DNA from: DAMBHY01 sp032068765
GTDB lineage: Bacteria; Bacteroidota; Bacteroidia; Bacteroidales; Dysgonomonadaceae
Length of the DNA stretch: 64,000 nt
NCBI GenBank assembly: GCA_032068765.1
Contig: DAMBHY010000002.1
Coordinates: forward strand, 62,001 to 126,000
Direction of reading: 5' to 3'
Of this stretch, positions 16,851-25,423 are shown piece by piece. The first letter of the stretch is position 1; each line of letters begins with the position of its first letter. The notes under the pieces were generated by a model. That model did not search any database, was not told where the DNA came from, and was given only the letters and a program-made list of their open reading frames with translations. Both the position numbers and the translations under genes were made by a program.

Positions 16851-18116
16851 TTATAATAATCTTCTTAAAGGCATTGTCATACAGCGGGGGCCACCACCAC
16901 CGCGAGGAAGTTCGGAGCCTTCAAGTGTAATCACACAGCGTTTTGAAGTGTTTATATCAAATTTGTTATTGATAACATCCCAAGCGGTTGTTACTTCATA
17001 TCCATTATTGCTGAGTTCTTCAACGGTGTGGATATTTCGAGCATAAGATAAAACCTTGCCCGGCTCAATAGCAAAGAAATTTGCACCACTATGCCATTGT
17101 TCTCTTTCCATGTCCCATTCATCAGCACGTCCACCGCAAACAAGCGTTTCAACATCCATGCCAAGTTTTTTCAAAGCTGTAGGAATATTCGGCATTGTAG
17201 AAATATGGCTTACTTTTCCGTTGTCAATTTCTATATGAACCGTTCGGAAAGCGTTGTTATCCAGAATCAACGGCTTGTAAATCATTGCTGTGTTATGATC
17301 CAAAAATGTGAACACCATATCAAGGTGAATAAAAGATTCAGGACTTTCAGGTAATTCCTGAACAACCACGTGACGTTTTCCTGATTTTTCTTTGCACAAA
17401 GATTGGATAAGATTATCCACGGCTTGCGCGCTTGTGCGGCAACCATTGCCCATAAGCAGAATATCTTCACGGGCGATTAACACATCGCCGCCTTCTATTT
17501 TAATAGTTTTGGGTGCTTGTGGTGCGAAATTAAATGTATTTACAATATTACAGTTAAAGAACAAACCACTGCCGAAAATAGCTTCCAATATGATGGATTC
17601 ACGCATGCGAACAGCGTTTGCCATTTTGCAAATCAGTACATTGTTCCCCACAGTTACTGAAGCATCTCTGGTGAAATAAAAGTTGTATAATGGAAGCAAA
17701 GCATAATAGTCATCTTTCAGATAATCTGTCAGCGTATTTACTTTTGCGGGTAAACCTTCGATTAATGTTTTTGCCAATTCAGCGGAAGGAAGTTGCATGA
17801 GAAAATCAAAATATCCCATTACATTTTCTGTTTCGCATATTTTACGAATCAATTTTTCTCTTTTCGCTTCGTCATCCAAAACCTTTGTAAGCATACTCAT
17901 AACTTCATAAATCTGAGTATGTTTAGACAATACACCGTAAACTTGTTCGTATTCTTTTTGTGCTATGGAAAGATTAAGAATGTCACTATAAAGTGCACGT
18001 TGTGCATTCTTTGGAGTCATGTTTTCAACTTCGGCTCCTGGTCTATGAAGCATTACTGCTTCCAATTTACCTACTTCTGATTGAATGTTTAAGGTAAGAT
18101 TCGTATTACTATTCAT
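16851..18116 (-). CDS. arcA: arginine deiminase
   Basis: This 421-residue enzyme hydrolyses arginine to citrulline and ammonia. It has EVGKLEAVMLHRPG at the start, FTRDASVTVGN with substrate-binding residues, EGGDVLI, HLDMVFTFLD with the catalytic histidine, and the C-terminal GGGGPRCMTMP with the nucleophilic cysteine at residue 412. I use the ATG at 18116 because the longer open frame to 18182 adds a basic stretch not expected in the family. No ornithine carbamoyltransferase or carbamate kinase gene is next to it, so the ATP-yielding remainder of the pathway is either elsewhere or absent. It is divergent from the LacI-type gene. Confidence 0.93.
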   Translation of the reverse strand: MNSNTNLTLNIQSEVGKLEAVMLHRPGAEVENMTPKNAQRALYSDILNLSIAQKEYEQVYGVLSKHTQIYEVMSMLTKVLDDEAKREKLIRKICETENVMGYFDFLMQLPSAELAKTLIEGLPAKVNTLTDYLKDDYYALLPLYNFYFTRDASVTVGNNVLICKMANAVRMRESIILEAIFGSGLFFNCNIVNTFNFAPQAPKTIKIEGGDVLIAREDILLMGNGCRTSAQAVDNLIQSLCKEKSGKRHVVVQELPESPESFIHLDMVFTFLDHNTAMIYKPLILDNNAFRTVHIEIDNGKVSHISTMPNIPTALKKLGMDVETLVCGGRADEWDMEREQWHSGANFFAIEPGKVLSYARNIHTVEELSNNGYEVTTAWDVINNKFDINTSKRCVITLEGSELPRGGGGPRCMTMPLRRLL

Positions 18117-18139
18117 AAAATATTTTTTGGTTACAATTA

Positions 18140-18147
18140 CAAATTTA
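18140..18147 (-). promoter_or_regulatory. candidate -7 box of arcA
   Basis: The minus strand reads TAAATTTG with TTTT 19 bases upstream, 23 bases before the chosen start. Confidence 0.45.
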
Positions 18148-18220
18148 CAAATCTCTTTTCTATTGAAAAAGTTTTTGTGCAAAATCTAAATAAATAAGTC
18201 GTTAAGATGACAATTTTTTT

Positions 18221-18228
18221 TAATTTTG
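18221..18228 (+). promoter_or_regulatory. candidate -7 box of the LacI-type regulator
   Basis: TAATTTTG matches TAnnTTTG and lies 25 bases before the ATG at 18254. No good -33 element is seen. Confidence 0.4.
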
Positions 18229-18253
18229 ATACGTCTTGAATAATCCGATTTGT

Positions 18254-19267
18254 ATGAAAACTCAGCCTATCACTCTTAAAGATATTGCCAGAGACCTGAA
18301 TCTCTCTGCATCTACTGTGTCGCGTGCGATGAGAAATCATCCAGCCATTAGTGTTAAAACCCGAAAAATGGTGCAAGAGTATGCCGAAAAACATCATTTC
18401 AAACCCAATACCCTAGCCTTGAAACTTCGCACAAATAAAAGCAATACAATAGGTGTGATTATCCCGCAAATTATTCATTATTTTTTTTCAACTGTATTGG
18501 CCGGAATTCAGGACGAAGCTGACAGCAGAAATTACAATCTTATTTTTTGTCATTCCAATGAAGAGTACGAACGTGAAGTAAAAAGTGTTGAAACATTGCT
18601 TGACGCAAGAGTGTGCGGAATAATTGTGTCACAATCCAAAACAACACGCAATTACGAGCACTTTCAAAAAGCCCTCGACTACAGCACACACCTTGTCTTT
18701 TTTGATAGAATGTGTGCCGGGATAAGTACGGATAGGGTAGTGGTGGATGATTATTACGGAGCATATCAAGCAGTGGATTATTTAGTAAAAACAGGATGTA
18801 GGCGGATTGCTTTCCTTGGTTCTGATTTCAATCTGACACTATCCAACAACAGGCGTTTAGGCTACGAAGATGCTTTAAGGAAAAACAAAATCCAGGTAGA
18901 ACAAAGTCTGATGAAAGTGTGTGATACTATTGAATTAGCTCAAGAAATTCTTCCCGAGATAATAAAACAAGAGGTGTTGCCAGATGCTTTCTTCTGTATT
19001 AACGATGAAGTAGCAGCGTATTGTATTCAGATCGTCAAACAATTCGGATACAAAATTCCGGATGATATTTCTGTCTGTGGATTTACTAATTCGTATATCG
19101 CAAGTGTTATTGAACCAAAACTTACAACAGTAGATCAGCATGGTTATGAGTTGGGAAAAGAAGCCGTTAAACTATTAATTGATAGAATAGAAGGTGTTGA
19201 AACAAAGCAAGGTGTTGTGAGTAAAATGATTAAGACCGAACTGGTGAAAAGAAAATCTACAAGATAG
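18254..19267 (+). CDS. LacI-family transcriptional regulator of maltodextrin genes
   Basis: This 337-residue regulator has an N-terminal LacI helix-turn-helix (TLKDIARDLNLSASTVSRAM, then a hinge at about residues 48-62). A periplasmic-binding-protein-like sugar domain follows, with GVIIPQI, FFDRMC, ISVCGFTNS and TTVDQHGYELG. I start at the ATG at 18254, because the open frame reaches a TTG at 18236 that lies before the helix-turn-helix consensus start. It directly precedes the sugar transporter and amylase genes. Candidate operators with a central CG lie just after it and upstream of susC. It may take the role played by SusR in Bacteroides. Whether it activates or represses is unknown. Confidence 0.88.
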   Translation: MKTQPITLKDIARDLNLSASTVSRAMRNHPAISVKTRKMVQEYAEKHHFKPNTLALKLRTNKSNTIGVIIPQIIHYFFSTVLAGIQDEADSRNYNLIFCHSNEEYEREVKSVETLLDARVCGIIVSQSKTTRNYEHFQKALDYSTHLVFFDRMCAGISTDRVVVDDYYGAYQAVDYLVKTGCRRIAFLGSDFNLTLSNNRRLGYEDALRKNKIQVEQSLMKVCDTIELAQEILPEIIKQEVLPDAFFCINDEVAAYCIQIVKQFGYKIPDDISVCGFTNSYIASVIEPKLTTVDQHGYELGKEAVKLLIDRIEGVETKQGVVSKMIKTELVKRKSTR

Positions 19268-19270
19268 ATA

Positions 19271-19284
19271 TGCAATCGTGTGCA
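19271..19284. promoter_or_regulatory. LacI-type operator before the transporter gene
   Basis: TGCAATCGTGTGCA is an imperfect palindrome around CG, with 12 of 14 bases equal to the perfect palindrome upstream of susC. Its centre is about 60 bases upstream of the TATATTTG box. Regulation by the adjacent LacI-type protein is inferred. Confidence 0.6.
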
Positions 19285-19337
19285 TAAAATGTTATTTATA
19301 TATTATATTAAAAAAAATATCCTCTTTTTATAAATTG

Positions 19338-19345
19338 TATATTTG
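19338..19345 (+). promoter_or_regulatory. candidate -7 box of the transporter-amylase operon
   Basis: TATATTTG matches TAnnTTTG and lies 43 bases before the transporter ATG. The expected -33 region is A-rich with no TTTG, which would suit an activator-dependent promoter. Confidence 0.55.
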
Positions 19346-19387
19346 AAAGATAATATACTTTATTACAGATAGAAAACATTATATAAC

Positions 19388-20911
19388 ATGAAGAAAAGAC
19401 ACCTTTCTTTCGGGGAAATCTGGAATATGAGTTTCGGTTTCCTTGGAATTCAATTTGGTTTTGCATTGCAGAATGCCAATGTTAGTCGTATTTTTGAAAC
19501 TCTTGGTGCAACTATTGATGAAATACCTATTCTGTGGATTGCTGCTCCGCTTACAGGCCTTATTGTTCAACCTATAATAGGTCATTTAAGTGATAAAACC
19601 TGGAATCGGTTCGGACGACGAAAACCTTATTTTACAATTGGAGCTATACTTACAACTCTCGCACTTTTTATTATGCCAAATTCGCCGGCTTTGTGGATAG
19701 CCGCAGGGATGCTGTGGATTATGGATGCTTCAATCAATATTTCAATGGAACCATTTCGTGCATTCGTTGGTGATAATTTGCCTACGGAACAACGTACTAT
19801 GGGCTTTGCAATGCAAAGTTTCTTTATAGGAGTAGGAGCTGTTGTTGCTTCTGCGTTACCATATATGTTAACCAACTGGTTTGGAGTTTCAAATACTGCC
19901 CCCGAAGGAATTATTCCGCAATCTGTCAAGCTGTCTTTTTATATTGGAGGAGTGGTATTGTTAGGTGCAGTATTATATACAGTTTTCACTTCCAAAGAAT
20001 ATTCCCCTGAAGAATTAAAAGCTTTTGAAGAGGATAAGGCACAGACTATAGGGTTGGCATATGAAGTGGACACACCTGTTTCTGCAAGACAATTTTTTAA
20101 TAATGGAATATATTGGGTTGTAGCCGGCTTGTTGATAACAGCAGTTGTAGCTTATTTCTCTCTTAATACTCAATTATATATTGTTTCAGGTATATTGTTA
20201 AGTTTCGGGGTTATTCTTCTAATCTCTGGTATGTTGACAAAAAATAGCACAAATTCAAACGGGATTATAGAAATCATGAATGATTTACTACATATGCCTA
20301 AAACCATGAAACAGCTTGCTTTAGTTCAGTTCTTCTCGTGGTTCGCATTTTATACTCTCTGGATTTATACAGTACCTGCCGTTACACAACATGTATATGG
20401 AACAACAGATCCAAAATCTCTACTATATGGTGAAGGTGCAAACTGGGTGGGTGTATTGTTTGGAATTTATAATGCCGTTTCGGCAATATCAGCCTTTTTA
20501 CTGCCAATGTTGGCAAAGCAAATTGGACGAAAGGGAACACATGCGGTTTCATTAATCGTTGGGGGACTTTCATTTATCTCCTTCTTCTTTATAAAAGAAC
20601 CCTATATGCTAATATTGCCAATGCTCGGAATAGGATTTACTTGGGGAAGCATTCTTTCTATGCCTTATGCTATTCTAACGGGTTCTTTACCCGCAAGTAA
20701 AATGGGAACATATATGGGAATTTTCAATTTCTTTATTGTAATTCCACAAATTCTTGCTGCAAGTATTTTAGGATTCATCACAAAAGATTTGTTTGACGGA
20801 CAAGTGATTTATGCAATGATTATTGCCGGTGTTTCCTTAATTCTTGGAGCATTAGCCATGTTTATTGTTCAGGATAAAGATGATATTTACAAACTAAAAA
20901 ATAAAAGATAA
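19388..20911 (+). CDS. MFS sugar transporter (maltose/maltodextrin type)
   Basis: This 507-residue inner-membrane protein has about 12 hydrophobic spans and the MFS loop motif DKTWNRFGRRKPYF between spans 2 and 3. The loop and overall pattern resemble the glycoside/SLC45-like branch that includes bacterial maltose and sucrose transporters. A charged cytoplasmic loop (about residues 205-230) divides the two halves. The substrate is inferred from context: the gene lies downstream of a LacI-type regulator, its stop overlaps the start of a GH13 amylase gene by one base, and it faces a sus cluster. It would import maltose or short maltodextrins from the periplasm. Confidence 0.82.
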   Translation: MKKRHLSFGEIWNMSFGFLGIQFGFALQNANVSRIFETLGATIDEIPILWIAAPLTGLIVQPIIGHLSDKTWNRFGRRKPYFTIGAILTTLALFIMPNSPALWIAAGMLWIMDASINISMEPFRAFVGDNLPTEQRTMGFAMQSFFIGVGAVVASALPYMLTNWFGVSNTAPEGIIPQSVKLSFYIGGVVLLGAVLYTVFTSKEYSPEELKAFEEDKAQTIGLAYEVDTPVSARQFFNNGIYWVVAGLLITAVVAYFSLNTQLYIVSGILLSFGVILLISGMLTKNSTNSNGIIEIMNDLLHMPKTMKQLALVQFFSWFAFYTLWIYTVPAVTQHVYGTTDPKSLLYGEGANWVGVLFGIYNAVSAISAFLLPMLAKQIGRKGTHAVSLIVGGLSFISFFFIKEPYMLILPMLGIGFTWGSILSMPYAILTGSLPASKMGTYMGIFNFFIVIPQILAASILGFITKDLFDGQVIYAMIIAGVSLILGALAMFIVQDKDDIYKLKNKR

Positions 20912-22263
20912 TGAAACGAGTATTTCTCCTTTTTCTGACTTCACTGTTTTTGTTCTCATGCGAAAATAAAAACAAAGAGGTTACTACACAGATTGATTCC
21001 GGTAAACATCCTGAATGGTCTTACGATGCAACTATTTACGAAGTAAATGTACGACAATATACTAAAGAAGGAACTTTCGAAGCGTTTTCTAAAGACATTC
21101 CGCGTCTTAAAGAGATGGGTGTAAAAATTCTTTGGTTTATGCCTATCCAAACTATTGGGAAAGTGGAACGAAAAGGTACATTGGGAAGCTATTATTCCAT
21201 CCAGGATTACAAAGCTGTGAATCCAGAATTTGGTACGATGCAGGATTTTCAGAAAGTGGTAAAGCTTGCACATGACAATGGAATGAAAGTGATTATAGAC
21301 TGGGTAGCGAATCATACTTCGAGAGACGCAGTTTGGTTGCAACAACATCCTGAATGGTATATGAAGGATAGTTTGGGAAAAGTGGTTGCTCCTTTTGACT
21401 GGACTGACGTTGCAAAATTGGATTATAGCAAAAAAGATATGCGAGCTGAAATGATAAACAGTATGTCATATTGGTTAAAAGAGGCAAACCTAGATGGATT
21501 TCGTTGTGATGTGGCGGGAGAAGTTCCCACCGATTTTTGGCTGGAAGCAAAAGACGCTCTGTTAAAGATTCAACCAAGTTTGTTTATGCTTTCAGAATAT
21601 GAAAAACCAGAATTAAATGAAAAAGCTTTTGATGCGTTCTATACCTGGGATTTTTTCCATAAGATGAACGATGTGGCTCAGGGAAAAGCCGGAGTAGATT
21701 CATTGAGAGCGGCTTATAACAGAATTAATACAAATTTTGCCAAACATGCGATGCCGATGTTCTTTACATCCAATCATGACGAAAACTCTTGGAATGGTAC
21801 CGAATTTGAGAGAATGGGTAAAGCGACTGCAACTTTTGCAGCCCTTACTTTTATGATGCCAGGCATACCTTTGATATATAATGGTCAGGAAGTAGGCTTT
21901 AACAGACGTCTTCAGTTTTTTGAAAAAGATATTATTGACTGGAAGGAAAACAAATCTTTCAGTGATTTATACACCATGCTTGTGAAGTTCAGAAAAGATA
22001 ATACTGCTTTGCATTCACCAGAAAAGGGTGGTACTTTCCAGGAAATCAAGACAGATAATCCTTCCGCTATCTGGGCTTTCAAAAGGGTGAAAGATTCCAA
22101 TGAAGTTGTTTGTGTTTTCAATTTGAGCAATGCTGTGCAAAAAGTAAAACTTGACAATAAGGTATTTCTTAATCACTATAAAACGTTTGGCGTTGCCGAA
22201 ATTCCCGAAAACCTTACTCAGCTGGAGTTGAAACCTTGGGAATATCGTATCTATTACAAATAA
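20911..22263 (+). CDS. GH13 alpha-amylase family lipoprotein
   Basis: This 450-residue glycoside hydrolase has a lipoprotein signal (SLFLFSC, lipidated Cys17). The catalytic (beta/alpha)8 barrel starts at about residue 38. The GH13 regions are visible as DWVANH (region I), GFRCDVAG with nucleophile Asp200 (II), LSEYE with acid/base Glu229 (III) and SNHDEN with Asp290 (IV). A short C-terminal beta domain follows (VVCVFNLSN). It is small and has no added carbohydrate-binding module, so I expect it to act on oligosaccharides rather than granular starch. It is translationally coupled to the transporter gene and ends at a strong terminator. Confidence 0.9.
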   Translation: MKRVFLLFLTSLFLFSCENKNKEVTTQIDSGKHPEWSYDATIYEVNVRQYTKEGTFEAFSKDIPRLKEMGVKILWFMPIQTIGKVERKGTLGSYYSIQDYKAVNPEFGTMQDFQKVVKLAHDNGMKVIIDWVANHTSRDAVWLQQHPEWYMKDSLGKVVAPFDWTDVAKLDYSKKDMRAEMINSMSYWLKEANLDGFRCDVAGEVPTDFWLEAKDALLKIQPSLFMLSEYEKPELNEKAFDAFYTWDFFHKMNDVAQGKAGVDSLRAAYNRINTNFAKHAMPMFFTSNHDENSWNGTEFERMGKATATFAALTFMMPGIPLIYNGQEVGFNRRLQFFEKDIIDWKENKSFSDLYTMLVKFRKDNTALHSPEKGGTFQEIKTDNPSAIWAFKRVKDSNEVVCVFNLSNAVQKVKLDNKVFLNHYKTFGVAEIPENLTQLELKPWEYRIYYK

Positions 22264-22283
22264 CTAATTTTCAGGAATTAATA

Positions 22284-22315
22284 TAAAAAAAGGTGTCTTC
22301 GGACACCTTTTTTTT
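22284..22315 (+). terminator. rho-independent terminator of the transporter-amylase operon
   Basis: AAAGGTGTC and GACACCTTT form a tight hairpin around a TTCG loop, followed by a T-run, 20 bases after the amylase stop. Confidence 0.9.
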
Positions 22316-22603
22316 GTTTATTTTATGTTTAAAATAATAAATAAATTACGTAGTAGTATTAACTTAATATTAATTAAATACATCTATGATGTGCTTTCTG
22401 TTAATATCTAAATGAAATGTTTTGTGTAAGAAAAATAATATATTTCTATTTAATATCTTAAATATATTTCATTTTTTTGTTAAGTGTATAAAATACAAGT
22501 AGTGACATTTGCTTATAATTCTCTTATAGAGCAAGATAGCCAATGCTTTCCTCTTCTGACTGATTTTTTTTTAATAAAATCGTGAATTTTTTATTAATAT
22601 TCT

Positions 22604-22634
22604 TTTGGAAAATGTAAATATTCCTTTATATTTG
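22604..22634 (+). promoter_or_regulatory. promoter of the outer-membrane protein gene
   Basis: TTTG at 22604-22607 and TATATTTG at 22627-22634, exactly 19 bases apart, match the Bacteroidetes -33/-7 consensus. This is the best consensus promoter I found in the window, 51 bases before the ATG. The rest of the AT-rich gap 22316-22603 shows nothing further to me. Confidence 0.7.
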
Positions 22635-22685
22635 TGAGAAAGGAACAAACTATACATTTATAAACTTAATTAATCTTTAATATTT

Positions 22686-23348
22686 ATGAATAAATTTAGA
22701 TATTTATTTTTGGTTTGCGCTGTGATGACTACAAACTTACTAAGCGCACAAGTTGGTCTAAGAGTAGGTGTTAATATGATTAACCAAATCAAAACTGTTT
22801 CGGGCACTGAAGTTTCAAAAGCTTTTGAAACAAATAATTTAAGTGCTTATAAAATAGGGTTGGTGTTACAGTCAAATGCTTACAAGAATGGCCTTGGTAT
22901 GGAAACTGGTATCTTTTATTGTCAAAAAGGTGCTACTGCAACTCCGGTAAATCCCGAAGAAATTCAGGAAGGTGTGGAAATGTTTAAGAAATCAGACAAT
23001 GTGGAATTTCCTTTGAATATTAAATTTAGACAAGGGAATAAATATCTTGGATTTTCTGCTACAGCAGGTTTGTATGCAAGCTATGCATTGTATGGTCAGA
23101 TGTTTTATATCAACGAAAGTGATCAGAGCTATACTTCTAATGAAATTGCTTACAAAGATATGGCTGAACAATTGGAATATGGTTACGCTCTCGGTTTGGG
23201 AGTTGATGTATACGAAAAAATTCAATTGGGAATTAATTGGAGTCATGGATTACAAAAGAAACAAAATGCAAGTCCTAAAGAAATTGTAAGTATCGTGAAA
23301 TCAGATGCTCCTCGTCAATTTACAGTTCATGCTACATATGTGTTTTAA
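22686..23348 (+). CDS. porin-family outer-membrane beta-barrel protein (PorT-like)
   Basis: This 220-residue protein has a signal peptide ending near LLSAQ, then VGLRVGVNMINQIKTVSG and repeated amphipathic strands (NGLGMETGIFYCQKG, EFPLNIKF, LGLGVDVYEKIQLGINWSHGL). It ends in HATYVF with a terminal aromatic residue. This is the common 8-stranded outer membrane beta-barrel family of Bacteroidetes. It has a full consensus promoter and its own terminator. No substrate can be assigned. It may be unrelated to the flanking starch genes. Confidence 0.82.
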   Translation: MNKFRYLFLVCAVMTTNLLSAQVGLRVGVNMINQIKTVSGTEVSKAFETNNLSAYKIGLVLQSNAYKNGLGMETGIFYCQKGATATPVNPEEIQEGVEMFKKSDNVEFPLNIKFRQGNKYLGFSATAGLYASYALYGQMFYINESDQSYTSNEIAYKDMAEQLEYGYALGLGVDVYEKIQLGINWSHGLQKKQNASPKEIVSIVKSDAPRQFTVHATYVF

Positions 23349-23376
23349 GCACTAGAATTTTAAAATTAGATAATTC

Positions 23377-23417
23377 GAAAACCTGTTTAGGCAGATATTT
23401 CTGCTAAACAGGTTTTC
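23377..23417 (+). terminator. rho-independent terminator
   Basis: A long hairpin (GAAAACCTGTTTAG with CTAAACAGGTTTTC, extended by GCAGA/TCTGC) followed by T-rich sequence lies 29 bases after the barrel gene. Confidence 0.8.
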
Positions 23418-23560
23418 TGTTTTATTCCATTATCACATATTGAATATACCTTATTCTCTCACTTACTTACTCCCTTATTTTTATAATTGTGATTATTACA
23501 CTTAAAAAATATTAATTTGGCACGATATTTGTATACATATGTTATCAAATAGATACCCGA

Positions 23561-24010
23561 GTGGATTTTTTACAAAAGATATCACGAATTGCCAAGATTT
23601 TGAAGTTGCGTAAAAAAGAAAAGCAACAAAAAAGTCAGGAGAAAGTAGTGTGTAAACGTAGTACCAACACGAAATCAGCTTCCAACCTTCCCGTATCTAA
23701 ATCAGAAACACGACATAAATTGACAGAACTATTACAGGAAACACTCTGCTTCGGGCTTTATGAGAACAAAATTATCTACGACAATTACATTGTAAATATA
23801 GTATTTGAGCAACCAACCATCTTCACCATTGCATTAAAAAATGAATGGCGGAATTTGCAAAAGCTTATTTCGCCTGTCAAGAAATCGCTTTTATCTACGC
23901 TCACCACATCTATACCCATACTCAATCTACTTTTTGGTTTTTGCACTGATGATATACGCATGATTGTGCAAGCATTTATAGGCAAAGCTCCACGACCTTC
24001 TTTCCGATAA
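23561..24010 (+). CDS. orphan protein of unknown function
   Basis: A 149-residue frame starts with GTG. It has a very basic N-terminal third (Lys/Arg/Gln-rich, residues 5-60), a middle part (LTELLQETLCFGLYENKIIYDNY) and a hydrophobic stretch near residues 108-128. I recognise no family. The reading frame is long for this AT-rich area, and the C-terminal half looks like real protein, but no consensus promoter is seen. It precedes another unknown gene by about 100 bp on the same strand, and the pair is followed by a tandem-repeat array. Confidence 0.4.
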   Translation: MDFLQKISRIAKILKLRKKEKQQKSQEKVVCKRSTNTKSASNLPVSKSETRHKLTELLQETLCFGLYENKIIYDNYIVNIVFEQPTIFTIALKNEWRNLQKLISPVKKSLLSTLTTSIPILNLLFGFCTDDIRMIVQAFIGKAPRPSFR

Positions 24011-24117
24011 TTTGTCATTTTTTGACATTTGGCATCTGCCATTTTGTCAGCTAAATTTTTACAATGCTCTTTTTGAGCACAATCACCATTTATTCACATA
24101 TTAAAATTTTCAATATA

Positions 24118-24888
24118 ATGATCAATTATAAATATAAAACCGTCATAAATAGGATGGATAATAATTCGTTAGGTGCTTTAGGTATACGTATTAATGACAC
24201 AGTCGTAAAATACGATTTAGAGTTAGTAAACAATGATCCACTATATAAAGTGTTTTTAGTTCATAATGACTCTTACCAGCAAGCACTTCTTCCGGGAGAT
24301 GATAAATTTCTGAGCGAAGAGGTAAAGATTAAATATGCTTATCGTAAGGAGTCTTTTTTTGCTCTTTACAATTTTGTCGATGGCTTGCGCAGCAGTGATG
24401 TTCCTGAAACTTCACTGCTTGCAAGTCAGGTATTTAGAATTATCTCTTTGTATGGAAAGAAGTTTACTTCTTCACGATTGTCGTCACAGGCTATTTGTTA
24501 TGCCAACCTGATAAGTTTGATTTCCGATGCTAACGTCACTCCTAAACTGGTGACACTTAGTGCGGATAAGCTGGCTAATAATTTCATTGAAGCTCACAGG
24601 GAATATGAAAAAAGTTACCTTGAAATAGGTGATGTCATTTCATTAAAAACTGCGCCATCACACTTAAGACGTCAGTTTATGATTTCCATCAAGAACTTTG
24701 TAGAACATATTCTAAAACAAGCGGATGCGCTCAATGATGCGAAGTTGACAGAATTTTCTATAAATCTCATTAAACGTATTCAGGAGTTGGATACCACTTC
24801 AACAATAGCAAAGGGGGAAGACAAGAAAACTCCCACGACGGAAAATGACTCTATCACCAATACTTCATCAGAAGTAAATGCTTCTTAG
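24118..24888 (+). CDS. Bacteroidetes protein resembling DUF6261
   Basis: This 256-residue, largely helical soluble protein has YAYRKESFFALYNFVDGL in the first half, where DUF6261-like proteins carry a D-x-x-R/E-DxxF segment. A long helical region and a Thr/Ser/Glu-rich tail (from about residue 225) follow. I start at the ATG at 24118, because the open frame to 24064 adds a hydrophobic leader with no signal-peptide cleavage pattern. The DUF6261 match is from memory of overall pattern and is uncertain. No function is known. A terminator and then the ~41-bp tandem array follow. Confidence 0.55.
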   Translation: MINYKYKTVINRMDNNSLGALGIRINDTVVKYDLELVNNDPLYKVFLVHNDSYQQALLPGDDKFLSEEVKIKYAYRKESFFALYNFVDGLRSSDVPETSLLASQVFRIISLYGKKFTSSRLSSQAICYANLISLISDANVTPKLVTLSADKLANNFIEAHREYEKSYLEIGDVISLKTAPSHLRRQFMISIKNFVEHILKQADALNDAKLTEFSINLIKRIQELDTTSTIAKGEDKKTPTTENDSITNTSSEVNAS

Positions 24889-24916
24889 TAGACGGTTTAT
24901 ATTTTTATTTTAGTGG

Positions 24917-24954
24917 AATGTCCGGGAACAGTTTTTGTTTTCGGACATTTTTTT
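24917..24954 (+). terminator. rho-independent terminator
   Basis: AATGTCCG and CGGACATT form a stem with a T-rich loop and a following T-run, 28 bases after the stop of the upstream gene. Confidence 0.75.
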
Positions 24955-25023
24955 GCAAGAAGTGATGAGGTTTGATTATGGTCCTCATTTTTTTGTGAAT
25001 TTCGGAAAAACTCCGAAAATTGA

Positions 25024-25270
25024 CAATTCTCGTATGAGAAAATGTAAAAAACACTATTTTTTCGAAATTCCGATACAAGAAAACTGAATTTTCATTGTTT
25101 TTCGCATTCCATTTTTTGTAAAAACTGAGAAAATACTGTTTTTCTCAAATTCCATTCTGTGAAAACTGAAAAAATACCATTTTTCACGTTTCATTCTGCG
25201 AGAAAACTGGAAAAACGCTATTTATTGCGTTTCATTTTTTGTAAACGAGTAATTTTCGGAGTTTTTTACA
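25024..25270. repeat. degenerate ~41-bp tandem repeat array (six units)
   Basis: Units start at about 25024, 25066, 25105, 25148, 25188 and 25229 (spacing 39-43 bases). Each has an AATTCCATTC-like block, a GAAAACTG block and an inverted pair of A-rich and T-rich arms such as GAGAAA with TTTCTC or GTGAAAA with TTTTTCAC. No two units are identical. Open frames across it start with GTG and look like by-products. It lies between two convergent terminators in a 535-bp gene-free stretch. Confidence 0.65.
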
Positions 25271-25370
25271 AATTCACGTTTTTGAATTTTAAAAAAAATA
25301 ATTCTAACTCTTCCCCCGCTACTGCGCGAAGGATTCGCGTGGCAGTGGTGGTAGTAGCGAAGAAAACTAA

Positions 25371-25398
25371 AAGAGGCAACCAATAATAGTCGCCTCTT
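25371..25398 (-). terminator. terminator of the susB gene
   Basis: AAGAGGC and GCCTCTT form a stem that on the minus strand is followed by TTTAGTTTTC, 25 bases after the susB stop. Confidence 0.65.
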
Positions 25399-25423
25399 CC
25401 AAAATATAAATCTTTATCAAACC

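Noticed and set aside
25159..25386. 75-codon plus-strand frame in the ~41-bp array
   Set aside because: It begins with GTG inside the array, is rich in Phe/Lys from the A/T arms and runs into the terminator of susB.
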